Counted from the stretch's first letter, positions 7,665 through 16,428 are shown. The stretch: 59,067 nucleotides of DNA from JABCPE02 sp963506915 (GCA_963506915.1 CAUORE010000008.1:1-59067); one strand, 5' to 3'. Program-made: numbers and translations. The notes: generated by a model not told the origin, from the sequence alone.

Positions 7665-8375
7665 ATGAAATTTTGTAGAAAAGATTTAGGAAATAAAGAA
7701 AAGTATGATGAATTAAATGTGTTTCTGACAGAAAAAATCGATGAAAATCCTCTTGAAACAGCAAAAATAATTCTAAATATCGTTTTGAAATTTCGCCAAT
7801 CATCAGCATTATATTCAGATAATATACTTTTTCTAGAGCATGTAGCCCAGTTTGCAACATTTCATAAAAGTGATAAAAAAATTTTGGAAACCTGCATCAA
7901 TGCAATTGGAGAGTTCGGTGGATTGTCAAAGGATGAAAATTGTAAATGGTTTTGCTTTAATTTTTTAAAGTCCTTTAAAAACGATGAGGATAAAAAAATA
8001 AAGTATGTAGCAAATCTACTGACTATCTCTCTATACCCAGATTTTTTCATGCAAGAGACTGACTTTTTTGAAGATGCTATGCACATATCCACCCTCGCTC
8101 CAAGAGAACATACAATGAAAGCTTTTGCTATTTTTATAAGCACAGAAATAAATAACATTCAAAAAGAAGACCTGAGTAATTCTTTGAAAATATTTGATGA
8201 ATACTCAAAATCTTCAAGAAATATATTTACAAAACAGGAATATAAAAAACTGGCAGAGACTTTATCAAAGTATGTCGAAGGAAAAATCACTTTGAAACCT
8301 TCAGAATTAACTTCAATTGCAACTGATTACGCAATCAAACAAACAAGGAAAATTGCTAGTATTAACAAGCCATAG
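7665..8375 (+). CDS. Hypothetical helical-repeat protein
   Basis: A 236-residue all-helical protein from ATG 7665; the frame stays open upstream to a TTG at 7551 but that would overlap the SMI1 gene. Successive helices (AKIILNIVLKFR, ILETCINAIGEFGG, HTMKAFAIFISTEI) suggest a HEAT/ARM-like solenoid, again a shape seen among immunity proteins. No signal peptide or catalytic motif. Codon use is more AT-rich than in the neighbouring core genes, in keeping with transfer. Family not recognised. Confidence 0.55.
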   Translation: MKFCRKDLGNKEKYDELNVFLTEKIDENPLETAKIILNIVLKFRQSSALYSDNILFLEHVAQFATFHKSDKKILETCINAIGEFGGLSKDENCKWFCFNFLKSFKNDEDKKIKYVANLLTISLYPDFFMQETDFFEDAMHISTLAPREHTMKAFAIFISTEINNIQKEDLSNSLKIFDEYSKSSRNIFTKQEYKKLAETLSKYVEGKITLKPSELTSIATDYAIKQTRKIASINKP

Positions 8376-8448
8376 CCTGCATGTAAGTTACTCAGAAACC
8401 ATCATTATCAAACGCTTATTAGGCTTCTTTCTTAACAAATCACAATAC

Positions 8449-8477
8449 AAACACGGGCTCACAACTCGTGTTTTTTA
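8449..8477 (+). terminator. Terminator of the immunity-like island
   Basis: Hairpin with ACACG/CGTGT arms followed by six T residues on the + strand, between the converging 7665 and 8482 genes. It may serve both. Confidence 0.6.
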
Positions 8478-8481
8478 ATAA

Positions 8482-8916
8482 TTATTTCTTTTTAAAAGAA
8501 GCCACAGCCTCACCAAGTTCCTTTATAATCATTGCAAGAGTTTTATCATCCAAAGAAAAAGTGAGTTGATATGGTTCTTCGCCATAGGAAACAGGCGCTA
8601 TATCATAGCATAGCAGCACTATAAGTTTTTTATTTTGATATTCAAAAGCTAATTCTGGCTCTATAAAACCAATCTCAGCAGGCTTCTCTTGATTCGCCAA
8701 AATCTGCTCAAACCATTCTAAAAGACCCAGCACTTCAGAAAAAAGCATACACTCACTTACTCGTGTATAATATTTTCCTTCTAAATCATCTTTCACCTTC
8801 ACTTCTACTTTCAGCCAATCTTCAAAATTGTCCTTCCTTTCTCGGTGCCCATGAATAGAGAAAATGATTTTTTGATAAGCATTTTGGATTTTGAACATGA
8901 TTTTTTTCTGTTGCAT
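8482..8916 (-). CDS. WapI-like immunity family protein (tentative)
   Basis: A 144-residue protein beginning MFKIQNAYQKIIFSIHGHRE (from the second M) with the DWLKVEVKV strand next. This opening, the central helix MLFSEVLGLLEWFEQIL and the following EPELAFEY strand resemble WapI-type immunity proteins, which protect against contact-dependent or wall-associated toxins. The assignment is by overall pattern only. It faces the island genes and has its own -7 element 22 nt upstream. An alternative start is the internal ATG six codons downstream. Confidence 0.5.
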   Translation of the reverse strand: MQQKKIMFKIQNAYQKIIFSIHGHRERKDNFEDWLKVEVKVKDDLEGKYYTRVSECMLFSEVLGLLEWFEQILANQEKPAEIGFIEPELAFEYQNKKLIVLLCYDIAPVSYGEEPYQLTFSLDDKTLAMIIKELGEAVASFKKK

Positions 8917-8938
8917 TTCTTAATTTCTTTCCTTGAAA

Positions 8939-8946
8939 CAAAGATA
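8939..8946 (-). promoter_or_regulatory. Bacteroidota -7 element
   Basis: Minus-strand TATCTTTG, 22 nt from the start codon at 8916. Confidence 0.6.
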
Positions 8947-9066
8947 AACTAAAAATTCCCAGACACAATAACCACTATTCCCAGCCAATTGACAGTTTCC
9001 ATCTTTAAAATCTTATAATTCTTGTTAAACTTAGTTAAAACCAGTGAAACAAGATTGTTTTTGCAT

Positions 9067-9074
9067 TAAATTTG
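9067..9074 (+). promoter_or_regulatory. -7 element of the HtrA gene
   Basis: TAAATTTG, 33 nt before the ATG at 9108. It lies inside the longer upstream frame, which supports the later start. Confidence 0.55.
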
Positions 9075-9107
9075 TATCAACAAAATCAAAGTAAATACAA
9101 CATTTAT

Positions 9108-10625
9108 ATGAAAAACCAATTGAAAAAACTTGCTCCTTTTGCATTAGTAGGAATACTTTCTGGGGCGACGACCTTTGGAGCAATTAACTATTTTAATGAA
9201 GAACAAAACAACACCGATTTTTCTTATTTCTCCACTTCTGGGAAAAACGCGATACCAGCAGGGCTGAACGGAGCGTCTTCTGACAACTTCGTAAAAGCTT
9301 CTAAAACAACAGTTCCTGCCGTGGTTACGATAAGAAACTACCAAAACAATACGCCTTCCTCTGGAAGATCTATGGATCAGGATATTTTTGATTTTTTCTT
9401 CGGAGAAGGATTCAGAAATAATAGAAGCCAAAGACAAGAAGCACCAAAAGACCTGCCTTCTGGGTTGGGTTCGGGAGTTATCATTTCACCTGATGGATAC
9501 ATCATATCGAATAACCATGTGGTAGCAGGAGCTAGCAAACTGGAAGTAGTTCTAAGCAACAAGAAAACTTACACTGCGACGCTCATCGGAACTGACCCGA
9601 GTACAGACATCGCACTACTAAAAATAGAAGACAAAGGGCTTCCTTATCTTAACTTTGCGAACTCAGATTTAGTTGAGGTCGGGCAATGGGTTCTTGCTGT
9701 AGGAAATCCATTGGGGCTTAACTCTACCGTGACAGCGGGAATTGTCTCTGCAAAAGGCAGAAATATAGACCTTCTCAGCCAGCAAAGTAGAACACCGATA
9801 GAAAGTTTTATCCAAACTGATGCTGCCATCAACAAAGGAAACAGCGGAGGAGCATTAGTAAATCTAAACGGAGATTTGATTGGGATAAACTCTGCAATCT
9901 CTTCATCTTCTGGGTATTACGAAGGTTATGGATTTGCTGTTCCTGCCAATTTGGCTAAAAAAGTAGTAGAAGATATCAAGAAATTTGGTCTTGTTCAGAG
10001 AGGATTCTTGGGAGTTGGGTCTTTAGATTTGTCTAATGATTTACAGGTTAAAACATACAACCAAAGAAATAAAACCAGCCTAAAATCTGGAAAAGGTATC
10101 TATGTAACAGATGTTGCTAAAAATAGTGGTGCAGAAGATGCAGGAATCAAAACTGGGGACATCATTACTAAAATAGATAATGTAAACATCGACGGATTCT
10201 CTGACCTTTCTCTGGCTATCGGCAGCAAGAGACCTGGGGACAAAGTTTCTGTAACTTACATAAGAAACGGAAAAGAGCACAAAACTACTGCCGCTCTAAA
10301 AGACCAAAAAGGAAATACCTCTCTACGAAGCAAAGCCGACCTCAGCGTAACTGAGAAAATCGGAGGTGAGTTTGAAAGCCTAAGCGACAGAGTAAAAGTA
10401 AGCTACGGACTAAACAGCGGTGTCATCGCTAGAAACATCGTAGATGGCGGAGAACTCTCTAAAATAGGTGTCGTGGACAACTATATCATCATGGAGATAA
10501 ACGGAAAACCTGTTAATTCTCAAAAAGATATAGAAAATCTACTGAAAAATTACAAAGGAACTGTATCTGTGGTCTATCTCGATGAGTACGGAAGAGCCAC
10601 TAGAAGAGGTTTCACCATGCCATAA
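9108..10625 (+). CDS. HtrA/Deg family periplasmic serine protease (Do)
   Basis: A 505-residue secreted quality-control protease that degrades misfolded envelope proteins. ATG 9108 gives a signal anchor (residues 8-27), whereas the frame open to 9072 adds a poor leader that overlaps the -7 element. The catalytic triad is complete: H137 in NNHVV, D167 in STDIALLKI, S246 in NKGNSGGAL. Two PDZ domains follow (about 300-390 and 425-500) and mediate substrate binding and oligomerisation. It appears to be a single-gene unit with a terminator downstream. Confidence 0.93.
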   Translation: MKNQLKKLAPFALVGILSGATTFGAINYFNEEQNNTDFSYFSTSGKNAIPAGLNGASSDNFVKASKTTVPAVVTIRNYQNNTPSSGRSMDQDIFDFFFGEGFRNNRSQRQEAPKDLPSGLGSGVIISPDGYIISNNHVVAGASKLEVVLSNKKTYTATLIGTDPSTDIALLKIEDKGLPYLNFANSDLVEVGQWVLAVGNPLGLNSTVTAGIVSAKGRNIDLLSQQSRTPIESFIQTDAAINKGNSGGALVNLNGDLIGINSAISSSSGYYEGYGFAVPANLAKKVVEDIKKFGLVQRGFLGVGSLDLSNDLQVKTYNQRNKTSLKSGKGIYVTDVAKNSGAEDAGIKTGDIITKIDNVNIDGFSDLSLAIGSKRPGDKVSVTYIRNGKEHKTTAALKDQKGNTSLRSKADLSVTEKIGGEFESLSDRVKVSYGLNSGVIARNIVDGGELSKIGVVDNYIIMEINGKPVNSQKDIENLLKNYKGTVSVVYLDEYGRATRRGFTMP

Positions 10626-10653
10626 AGCATAATTTTTTAAACATAAATATGAT

Positions 10654-10694
10654 TAAAATCCTGCAAAAATTTAAAAGATTTTTGTGGGATTTTT
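10654..10694 (+). terminator. Terminator of the HtrA gene
   Basis: Long AT-rich inverted repeat (AAATCCTGCAAAAAT with ATTTTTGTGGGATTT, one G-T pair) followed by seven T residues. Confidence 0.75.
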
Positions 10695-10726
10695 TTCTTG
10701 AAGTTTCATTTTTTCTACAAAAGTAA

Positions 10727-10734
10727 TATCTTTG
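10727..10734 (+). promoter_or_regulatory. -7 element giving a probable leaderless mRNA
   Basis: TATCTTTG with only 5 nt before the ATG at 10740. The predicted transcription start falls on or next to the start codon. Confidence 0.6.
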
Positions 10735-10739
10735 TGCCT

Positions 10740-11330
10740 ATGGATTATAAAAAACTATTTATCCGAGGTATTTCATACAGTCAGACTCAGTCTGGTGCCT
10801 ATGCCCTATTGCTGGAAGAGCCAGAAACAGGGATAAAACTGCCCATCGTAATCGGTAATTTCGAAGCTCAGTCTATCTCTATGGGACTAGAAAAAGATTT
10901 TAAGCTTACTAGACCGCTTACTCATGATTTATTTGCAAGATTTATAGAAGACACCCGCTATATCATAGAATCCGTTGTGATTTATAAGATAGTAGACGGG
11001 GTATTTTTTTCTAATATCAATTTTACCAATAGACTCATCGGAGATAATATTACCCTAGACTCTAGAACATCTGATGCGGTAGCGATGGCAATAAGGTTTG
11101 ATGCGCCTGTATATACCACTCAGGAAGTTTTGGATGAAGCAGGAATTTTACTAAATCTACAGGAAGAAGATGATGAAATAGAAGAAACATATCCAGATGT
11201 CATCACAGAACCTGTGAAAAGTATGCAGGAACTACAAGAAGAACTGGATGAAGCCGTAAAAAATGAGGATTTTGACCTCGCTTTAAAAATTCAAGAAGAA
11301 ATAAAAAATAGAAATCATAATATAGAATAA
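10740..11330 (+). CDS. Bifunctional nuclease (BFN) domain protein with UVR tail
   Basis: A 196-residue cytosolic protein. The BFN/DUF151 domain spans about residues 1-140 (GAYALLLEEPETGIKLPIVIGNFEA, then TSDAVAMAIRFDAPVY), and a C-terminal UvrB/UvrC-type helical motif (MQELQEELDEAVKNEDFDLA) occupies about 160-192. BFN proteins have been linked to RNase/DNase activity and stress responses in plants and bacteria, but the bacterial role is uncertain. ATG 10740 is chosen because the -7 element lies just upstream, inside the longer frame. The nucleoside permease follows after 9 nt. Confidence 0.8.
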   Translation: MDYKKLFIRGISYSQTQSGAYALLLEEPETGIKLPIVIGNFEAQSISMGLEKDFKLTRPLTHDLFARFIEDTRYIIESVVIYKIVDGVFFSNINFTNRLIGDNITLDSRTSDAVAMAIRFDAPVYTTQEVLDEAGILLNLQEEDDEIEETYPDVITEPVKSMQELQEELDEAVKNEDFDLALKIQEEIKNRNHNIE

Positions 11331-11339
11331 ACCAAAGAA

Positions 11340-12677
11340 ATGAACATTAAAATCAGACTTATCATTCTAAGTTTCCTCCAATTTGCAGTTTGGGGAGCCT
11401 ACCTTACTTCTATGGGAAATTATTTAGGTTCTATCGGACTTGGACAGCAGATTGGGCTTTTTTATGCCATGCAGGGCTTTGTATCCATTCTGATGCCTGC
11501 CATTATGGGAATTATCGCAGACCGCTGGATTCCTGCACAAAAACTTTTGGGAATTTCCCACCTCATCGCTGCTATTTTCTTAGGAGTGGCAGGATATTAT
11601 GGCATGCAGCATAGCGATAGCACGGACTTCACTACTCTTTTTACTTTGTATTCTCTGAGTGTAATGTTCTACATGCCTACTATTGCCCTTTCTAATTCGG
11701 TAGCTTATTCTGCTTTAATCAATAATAATTTTGATACTATTAAAACCTTCCCACCAATCAGAACTTTTGGGACGATAGGTTTCATCGTTGCGATGCTTTT
11801 TGTGAATTTTGCTGGATTTGAAAACGGAAATTTCACTCTTAATTTTTCTAATTCACAAGGATTTGTAAGCTTCCAAAACACCTATGCTCAGTTTTTTGTA
11901 TCGGCATTCTTGGGAATTGTGCTGTTTGCTTATTCTTTCACTTTGCCGCACTGCCCTACTAATAAATCCAATGAAAAACAAACGCTATCTGATGCCTTAG
12001 GTCTGAAAGCTTTTGCTTTATTTAAGGACAAAAAAATGGCGATTTTCTTTGTATTTTCAATGTTACTAGGAATTTCCCTACAAATTACCAACGGCTATGC
12101 CAATCCTTTCATTACGAGTTTTAAAGATATTCCGCAGTATGCAGATTCTTGGGGCGCTAATAATGCCAATGCCTTGATATCACTTTCACAAGTTTCAGAA
12201 ACACTCTGTATCTTACTGATTCCTTTCTGTTTAAAGAGATTTGGAATAAAAAAAGTGATGCTTATGGCCATGTTTTCATGGTTCCTAAGATTCGGGCTGT
12301 TCGCTGTGGGAGACCCAGGCAGCGGAGTTTGGATGTTTATCCTTTCCATGATTGTCTATGGTGTTGCTTTTGATTTCTTCAATGTATCAGGTTCGCTTTT
12401 TGTAGACCAAGAAACTGATGCCAATATCCGCTCATCTGCACAAGGAGTTTTCATGATGATGACCAATGGTTTTGGCTCTACTATCGGGATGCTTGTAGCT
12501 GGAGAAATCGTAAATCACTATCAGATTTTCTCTGACATAGACCCTGTCACAAAGATGAACGGCTGGTACAGCGCTTGGGCTATTTTCGCTTACTATGCCC
12601 TCGTTGTAGCAATTATGTTTATGATAGTTTTCAAATACAAACACACACCCGAAAAACTAGAAAATATCAATCATTAA
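11340..12677 (+). CDS. Nucleoside:H+ symporter (NHS family, NupG-like MFS permease)
   Basis: A 445-residue inner-membrane transporter with about 12 hydrophobic segments. It opens with the NHS-family pattern FLQFAVWGAYLTSMGNYL and has the cytoplasmic loop ADRWIPAQKLL between the early helices. Proteins of this family import purine and pyrimidine nucleosides with protons. It is placed 9 nt after the BFN gene, so cotranscription is likely, and ends at a strong terminator. Exact substrate range cannot be read from the sequence. Confidence 0.88.
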   Translation: MNIKIRLIILSFLQFAVWGAYLTSMGNYLGSIGLGQQIGLFYAMQGFVSILMPAIMGIIADRWIPAQKLLGISHLIAAIFLGVAGYYGMQHSDSTDFTTLFTLYSLSVMFYMPTIALSNSVAYSALINNNFDTIKTFPPIRTFGTIGFIVAMLFVNFAGFENGNFTLNFSNSQGFVSFQNTYAQFFVSAFLGIVLFAYSFTLPHCPTNKSNEKQTLSDALGLKAFALFKDKKMAIFFVFSMLLGISLQITNGYANPFITSFKDIPQYADSWGANNANALISLSQVSETLCILLIPFCLKRFGIKKVMLMAMFSWFLRFGLFAVGDPGSGVWMFILSMIVYGVAFDFFNVSGSLFVDQETDANIRSSAQGVFMMMTNGFGSTIGMLVAGEIVNHYQIFSDIDPVTKMNGWYSAWAIFAYYALVVAIMFMIVFKYKHTPEKLENINH

Positions 12678-12688
12678 AACACAAATTA

Positions 12689-12723
12689 AAAACACACTTT
12701 CCATTTTGGGAAAGTGTGTTTTT
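12689..12723 (+). terminator. Terminator after the nucleoside permease
   Basis: Perfect-looking stem (AAACACACTTTCC with GGAAAGTGTGTTT) and a short T-run; A-rich on the other side, so possibly bidirectional with the converging RlpA gene. Confidence 0.85.
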
Positions 12724-12764
12724 AAAATAATAAAACAGATTAAAAATTAAAAGTATAAATTATC

Positions 12765-13121
12765 TTATTCCACAACCTCATAACTTATAGAAACTACACC
12801 GCTTCTGAGGTCTGCTATCTTACTAAATGCTGCCTTACTAAGGTCAAAAGCTCTTTTCTTAGAAAAAGACCCCCTGTCATTCACCCTTACGATTACGCTT
12901 TTCTCATTCTTCAAATTGGTAATTTTTACCTTTGTCCCAAATGGAAGGGTTTTATTTGCAGCTGTCATTTTTTTATTGTCAAAAATCTCACCACTTGCTG
13001 TTTTTCTACCATTAAATTTATCATGGTAATATGAAGCTGTGCTCGTTTTCACTCCTTTTTCTTTGTCAAATGAAACTCCAAGTGTAAAAGCCATTAGACC
13101 AAAAAAAATAAGTCGTTTCAT
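12765..13121 (-). CDS. RlpA-like double-psi beta-barrel protein
   Basis: A 118-residue secreted protein. After a signal peptide (residues 1-17) comes a single DPBB domain with the RlpA signatures ASYYHDKFNGRKTASGE, AANKTLPFGTKVKITN and VRVNDRGSF. In Gram-negative bacteria RlpA binds or cleaves naked glycan strands at the septum. The catalytic D of NDRG is present. There is no SPOR domain, so septal targeting by that route is not expected here. It is preceded by a -7 element. Confidence 0.85.
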   Translation of the reverse strand: MKRLIFFGLMAFTLGVSFDKEKGVKTSTASYYHDKFNGRKTASGEIFDNKKMTAANKTLPFGTKVKITNLKNEKSVIVRVNDRGSFSKKRAFDLSKAAFSKIADLRSGVVSISYEVVE

Positions 13122-13153
13122 GTCAAATAGTTTTATTTTTGAATTAGTTGAGG

Positions 13154-13161
13154 CAAATTTA
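13154..13161 (-). promoter_or_regulatory. -7 element of the RlpA-like gene
   Basis: Minus-strand TAAATTTG, 32 nt from the start codon. The rest of 13122-13325 is AT-rich and shows no gene. Confidence 0.55.
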
Positions 13162-13325
13162 TACCCATTTATAGAATCTTCATATTTTTTTCATTCCCTG
13201 ATGTCTTTTCTTTGATATTTTAAACCAAAACCAAACCGCTACCCTCCTAGAATAGAGCAAAAAACAAGTGTTGTTAAAAAAGGTTAAAAAAACAAGTGCA
13301 TTTCTTAACGAAATTAACACAAAAG

Positions 13326-13353
13326 AAAAAACACTGAAAATCAGTGTTTTTTA
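13326..13353 (-). terminator. Terminator of the exonuclease/DUF59 operon
   Basis: Inverted repeat AAAACACTGA/TCAGTGTTTT directly at the stop of the minus-strand DUF59 gene, with T-run on that strand. Confidence 0.8.
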
Positions 13354-13677
13354 TAATAATCCTAATTCAAATTTAGCTTCCTCGCTCATCATGTCCTTTT
13401 CCCATTCTGGCTCGAAGGTTATCTCTACCTTGGATTTTGTAATTCCTTCTACTTCACCTACTTTTTCTTCCACCTCCATCGGAAGACTCTCCGCTACGGG
13501 ACAGTTGGGCGTAGTCAAGGTCATCAGCACTTTTGCTTCGCCCTCATCGCTTATCTGCACATCATAAATCAGCCCCAGCTCGTATATATCCACAGGGATT
13601 TCTGGGTCGTAGATGGTTTTCAGCACCTTTATAACCTCCTCCCCTAGCGATGTGATTTGTTCATCTGTTAATTTCAT
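13351..13677 (-). CDS. MIP18/SufT-like (DUF59) iron-sulfur assembly protein
   Basis: A 108-residue cytosolic protein with the DUF59 core: VLKTIYDPEIPVDIYELGLIYDV (the DPE and G-L-I motif), then VLMTLTTPNCPVAESLP with the conserved reactive cysteine in PNCP. Members help assemble or deliver Fe-S clusters (SufT, Cia2/MIP18). It follows the exonuclease gene by about 21 nt on the same strand. The other suf genes are not in the window. Confidence 0.85.
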   Translation of the reverse strand: MKLTDEQITSLGEEVIKVLKTIYDPEIPVDIYELGLIYDVQISDEGEAKVLMTLTTPNCPVAESLPMEVEEKVGEVEGITKSKVEITFEPEWEKDMMSEEAKFELGLL

Positions 13678-13698
13678 ATAAATTCTCTTTTTCTCTAA

Positions 13699-14394
13699 TT
13701 ATTCGGATTTCGTCAATAAATCTTCCTGTCTCATTTTTCGGAAAACATTCGCCAAAGTTAAAACATCTTTTTCACAATATTCCACTATTCTCTGCAAATC
13801 CTTTTCCTGATAATAAATTTCTGCCACCATAGAGCCGTCAATATCATCCTTTGGTGTAGGAACGCCAAAGATATGCGCCATCAGTTCTAAAGAAATAAAA
13901 CTCTTCCAATCACCAAATTTCCAAAGCTCCATGGTATCCAAATGCGAAATTTCCCAAGGTTTTTTCCCAAAAGTCTGGAACGGAACAGGCGGCTGAAAAC
14001 CATTGACAAGCATCCTTCGGGCAATCCACGGAAAATCAAATTCCTTGCCGTTATGGGCACAGAGGATTATATTTTGCAGTCTAGGGCTGTTGAAAATATT
14101 TCCAAAATCTTCCAGCAGTTTTTTCTCATCATCACCATAGAAAGATTTGATTTTCAAACGATTATCTTTTTCCAGCATTCCCACAGAAATACAGATGATT
14201 TTGCCAAATTCTGCCATAATTCCTGCCCTTTCCTGATAGAAATCCGCCGCTGAAACATCTTCGCCACGCTGCCGCAGCGTTTTCTTATCCCAAAGTTTTT
14301 TTTCTTCTTCAGAGACTTCATTCCAGTTTCCAACTTGTGGAACTGTTTCAATGTCCAAAAACAAAATCCGCTCTATGGGAATACTCTTTATCAT
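13699..14394 (-). CDS. PolB-like 3'-5' exonuclease domain protein
   Basis: A 231-residue DnaQ/RNase H-fold exonuclease of the stand-alone DNA_pol_B_exo2 type. ExoI is FLDIETVP (D14, E16), ExoII is around CAHNGKEFDFPWI, and the last acidic residue lies in YCEKDVLTLANVF. These carboxylates bind the two catalytic metals. Such proteins have no polymerase domain and are predicted to trim DNA or RNA ends; the physiological substrate is unknown. It is the first gene of a two-gene unit with the DUF59 protein. Confidence 0.85.
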   Translation of the reverse strand: MIKSIPIERILFLDIETVPQVGNWNEVSEEEKKLWDKKTLRQRGEDVSAADFYQERAGIMAEFGKIICISVGMLEKDNRLKIKSFYGDDEKKLLEDFGNIFNSPRLQNIILCAHNGKEFDFPWIARRMLVNGFQPPVPFQTFGKKPWEISHLDTMELWKFGDWKSFISLELMAHIFGVPTPKDDIDGSMVAEIYYQEKDLQRIVEYCEKDVLTLANVFRKMRQEDLLTKSE

Positions 14395-14519
14395 AAAAAT
14401 AAAATAAACACAAAAATAAGTTTTAAAAAATTAAATGTCCTAATTTTATTTAAATAATTTTGCCACTTCCATCTTTTATATTATCTTCGCAAAGTTTTAA
14501 TTTTAAAAGTATATCAATT

Positions 14520-15212
14520 ATGAAAAAGTTTTTATTGATTGGTGCGATGTCAATCTTTGGAATGACTAGTGCACAGTTTAAGTATGGAGTAAAAGCTGGA
14601 TACAATTTATCCAACATCAGTGTAAGTTCCCCTGCTATCAGCGCACAAGCTCTATTAGGAAACAGGTCTGGATTTTATGTTGGTGGAGTTGCTGAATATG
14701 GATTTGGTAACAATTTAAGCATTCAAGGAGAAGTTCTTTACAACAATCTTGGCGCAAGAGTTAATGCTGATTTTAGTAAAATACCTAATACTTATAATAA
14801 CCTGTTAGTTGATTTTGATTTAAATGGCGCTAACAAAGGAAAAGGAAACATCACTTTGCATGAAATTTCTGTTCCTTTCTCTCTAAAATATTCATTTGAT
14901 AAATTCTCTGTTTTAGGTGGTTTTAACTTAAACTTTATTACAGGGATTAAAACTAAAGCAGAAGTTGATGGTGTAGATGTAAAAGCCATTTTTGAAAGAG
15001 AAGAAGGCATAAATATAGATTCTTTTGCAAAAAATTATTTGGCTAGTGTTGATTTTGGTCTTCATGTAGGTGCTGAATATACATTTAACAACAGAATTTT
15101 TATTGATGGAAAGTATAATTTTGGACTTTCATCTCTAAATAAAAATTTCAATGATTTAGTAACTGCTAAACAGAGATTCTTCCAATTAGGAGTGGGATAT
15201 AAATTTAAGTAA
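14520..15212 (+). CDS. PorT-like outer-membrane beta-barrel protein
   Basis: A 230-residue protein from ATG 14520 with a signal peptide (MKKFLLIGAMSIFGMTSAQ) and an eight-strand-type barrel: FKYGVKAGYNLSNISV first strand, repeated aromatic-glycine strands, and a final FFQLGVGYKFK with a terminal aromatic/positive residue. It belongs to the outer membrane protein beta-barrel (PorT/OMP_b-brl) group. Function may be adhesion, transport or structure. The upstream sequence has TATCTTCG, an imperfect -7 element. Earlier in-frame starts are unlikely because they precede it. Confidence 0.8.
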   Translation: MKKFLLIGAMSIFGMTSAQFKYGVKAGYNLSNISVSSPAISAQALLGNRSGFYVGGVAEYGFGNNLSIQGEVLYNNLGARVNADFSKIPNTYNNLLVDFDLNGANKGKGNITLHEISVPFSLKYSFDKFSVLGGFNLNFITGIKTKAEVDGVDVKAIFEREEGINIDSFAKNYLASVDFGLHVGAEYTFNNRIFIDGKYNFGLSSLNKNFNDLVTAKQRFFQLGVGYKFK

Positions 15213-15232
15213 CAACCTAAGTTACCACATAA

Positions 15233-15266
15233 TAAAAAGGTTACTATCAGATAGTAGCCTTTTTGT
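15233..15266 (+). terminator. Terminator between the two barrel genes
   Basis: Stem AAAAGGTTACTATC/GATAGTAGCCTTTT (one G-T pair) followed by T residues. Confidence 0.8.
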
Positions 15267-15278
15267 ATTTTTATTTTT

Positions 15279-15998
15279 ATGAAAAAATACATACTTTTAA
15301 TCTTCATTTTAGGATTCAGTCTTTCAAATGGTCAAAACACTTCATTTATCACGGCTGGAGCCTCTCTTTCCCGTGTTACAGCGTCATCTAATAGCACTAG
15401 TATAAAACTGCTTTCTGGAGTCAAAACAGGAATGTTCATAGGTGTAGGAAAAGAATTTAATATTTATAAGAACAATTTTTTATTACAAACTAATATAAAA
15501 ATCATTGAATCTGGTGGAAAAATTAATAATTACATACCCCCTAAAACCAGCATACCTGATTTTTTAGAAAAATATCGCTACTCAAGCTATAAACTAACTA
15601 TTTATCATATAGATTTAGAAACCAATTTTGTATACAAAACTGATTTTATTAAACTATATGCAGGACTAAAACCCTCCATTATTTTCTATGGTAAATTAAC
15701 TGAAGATATACAGAAAAGAACCTCTCCCCCCTCCCCTCCTTCAACAGATAGCAGCAATAATACAACCAATATAAATGACAATCTTGTTAACAACTATAGC
15801 ATCATTAGCATGAAAGGTGTTACAGGATTTACTCTATTTCCTTTCAAAAAAAAATTTTTTCTAGATTTTGGATATCACTTTAATCTCACTTCCCCTGTCT
15901 CTCTAAATTTAGAAAAGATGAAAGTAAATCTTAATCAAAAAATTTTCCTTATAGGATTTGGTTATCATTTTCATTCTAAAAAAGGAGAAACACTATAA
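15279..15998 (+). CDS. Outer-membrane beta-barrel protein with Pro/Ser loop
   Basis: A 239-residue protein with a short signal peptide ending SLSNGQ. Alternating aromatic strands and the closing KIFLIGFGYHFH support a PorT-like barrel, distantly related to the preceding gene product. A low-complexity loop near residues 147-165 (RTSPPSPPSTDSSNNTTN) is encoded by a C-rich tract at about 15722-15741 and may be an exposed, variable surface segment. There is a terminator between the two barrel genes, so it probably has its own promoter, which I cannot identify. Confidence 0.65.
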   Translation: MKKYILLIFILGFSLSNGQNTSFITAGASLSRVTASSNSTSIKLLSGVKTGMFIGVGKEFNIYKNNFLLQTNIKIIESGGKINNYIPPKTSIPDFLEKYRYSSYKLTIYHIDLETNFVYKTDFIKLYAGLKPSIIFYGKLTEDIQKRTSPPSPPSTDSSNNTTNINDNLVNNYSIISMKGVTGFTLFPFKKKFFLDFGYHFNLTSPVSLNLEKMKVNLNQKIFLIGFGYHFHSKKGETL

Positions 15999-16061
15999 TA
16001 CTATTTTTTTATATTTTTGGGAGAAATATAAATTTATTTCAATCTAAAAAATTTAATCATT

Positions 16062-16367
16062 ATGAAAAATCTAAAATTTTTATTTGCTTTTTTAGTTTAT
16101 TTTACTGTACTTTCTTGTTCGGCCGTACCTTCACAAAAAGACACTAAAAAAGGAGAATTGGGTCTTTCTATTTCCAATCCAATAAAAGTAAACAGTGTAC
16201 CAGAAGAATACCAATACATCAGAGAAAACTGCGAAGGCTGCAGGGTTATAAGCCAAGCATTGATAAACAAAGGAAAATCCTACTATGATGAACTAAAAGT
16301 GCAAAAACCTGATGGAACTACAGTCAGCTATTTCTTTGATATCAACTCTTTTTACCTTGATTTTTGA
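16062..16367 (+). CDS. Small lipoprotein, unknown function
   Basis: A 101-residue product with a lipoprotein signal peptide: hydrophobic residues 4-16 then LSCS, placing the lipidated cysteine at 19. The mature part holds a CEGC pair (residues 57-60) and a beta-rich C-terminus (KPDGTTVSYFFDINSF). No family is recognised. It is followed by a perfect palindromic terminator. Confidence 0.6.
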   Translation: MKNLKFLFAFLVYFTVLSCSAVPSQKDTKKGELGLSISNPIKVNSVPEEYQYIRENCEGCRVISQALINKGKSYYDELKVQKPDGTTVSYFFDINSFYLDF

Positions 16368-16384
16368 TATTTATCTATATAAAT

Positions 16385-16416
16385 AAAAAGCTGTGTAATA
16401 TTACACAGCTTTTTTA
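16385..16416. terminator. Bidirectional terminator
   Basis: Perfect 15-bp palindrome (AAAAAGCTGTGTAAT and its complement) with T-runs on both strands, between the converging lipoprotein and XRE genes. Confidence 0.9.
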
Positions 16417-16428
16417 TTTTCATCCAAA

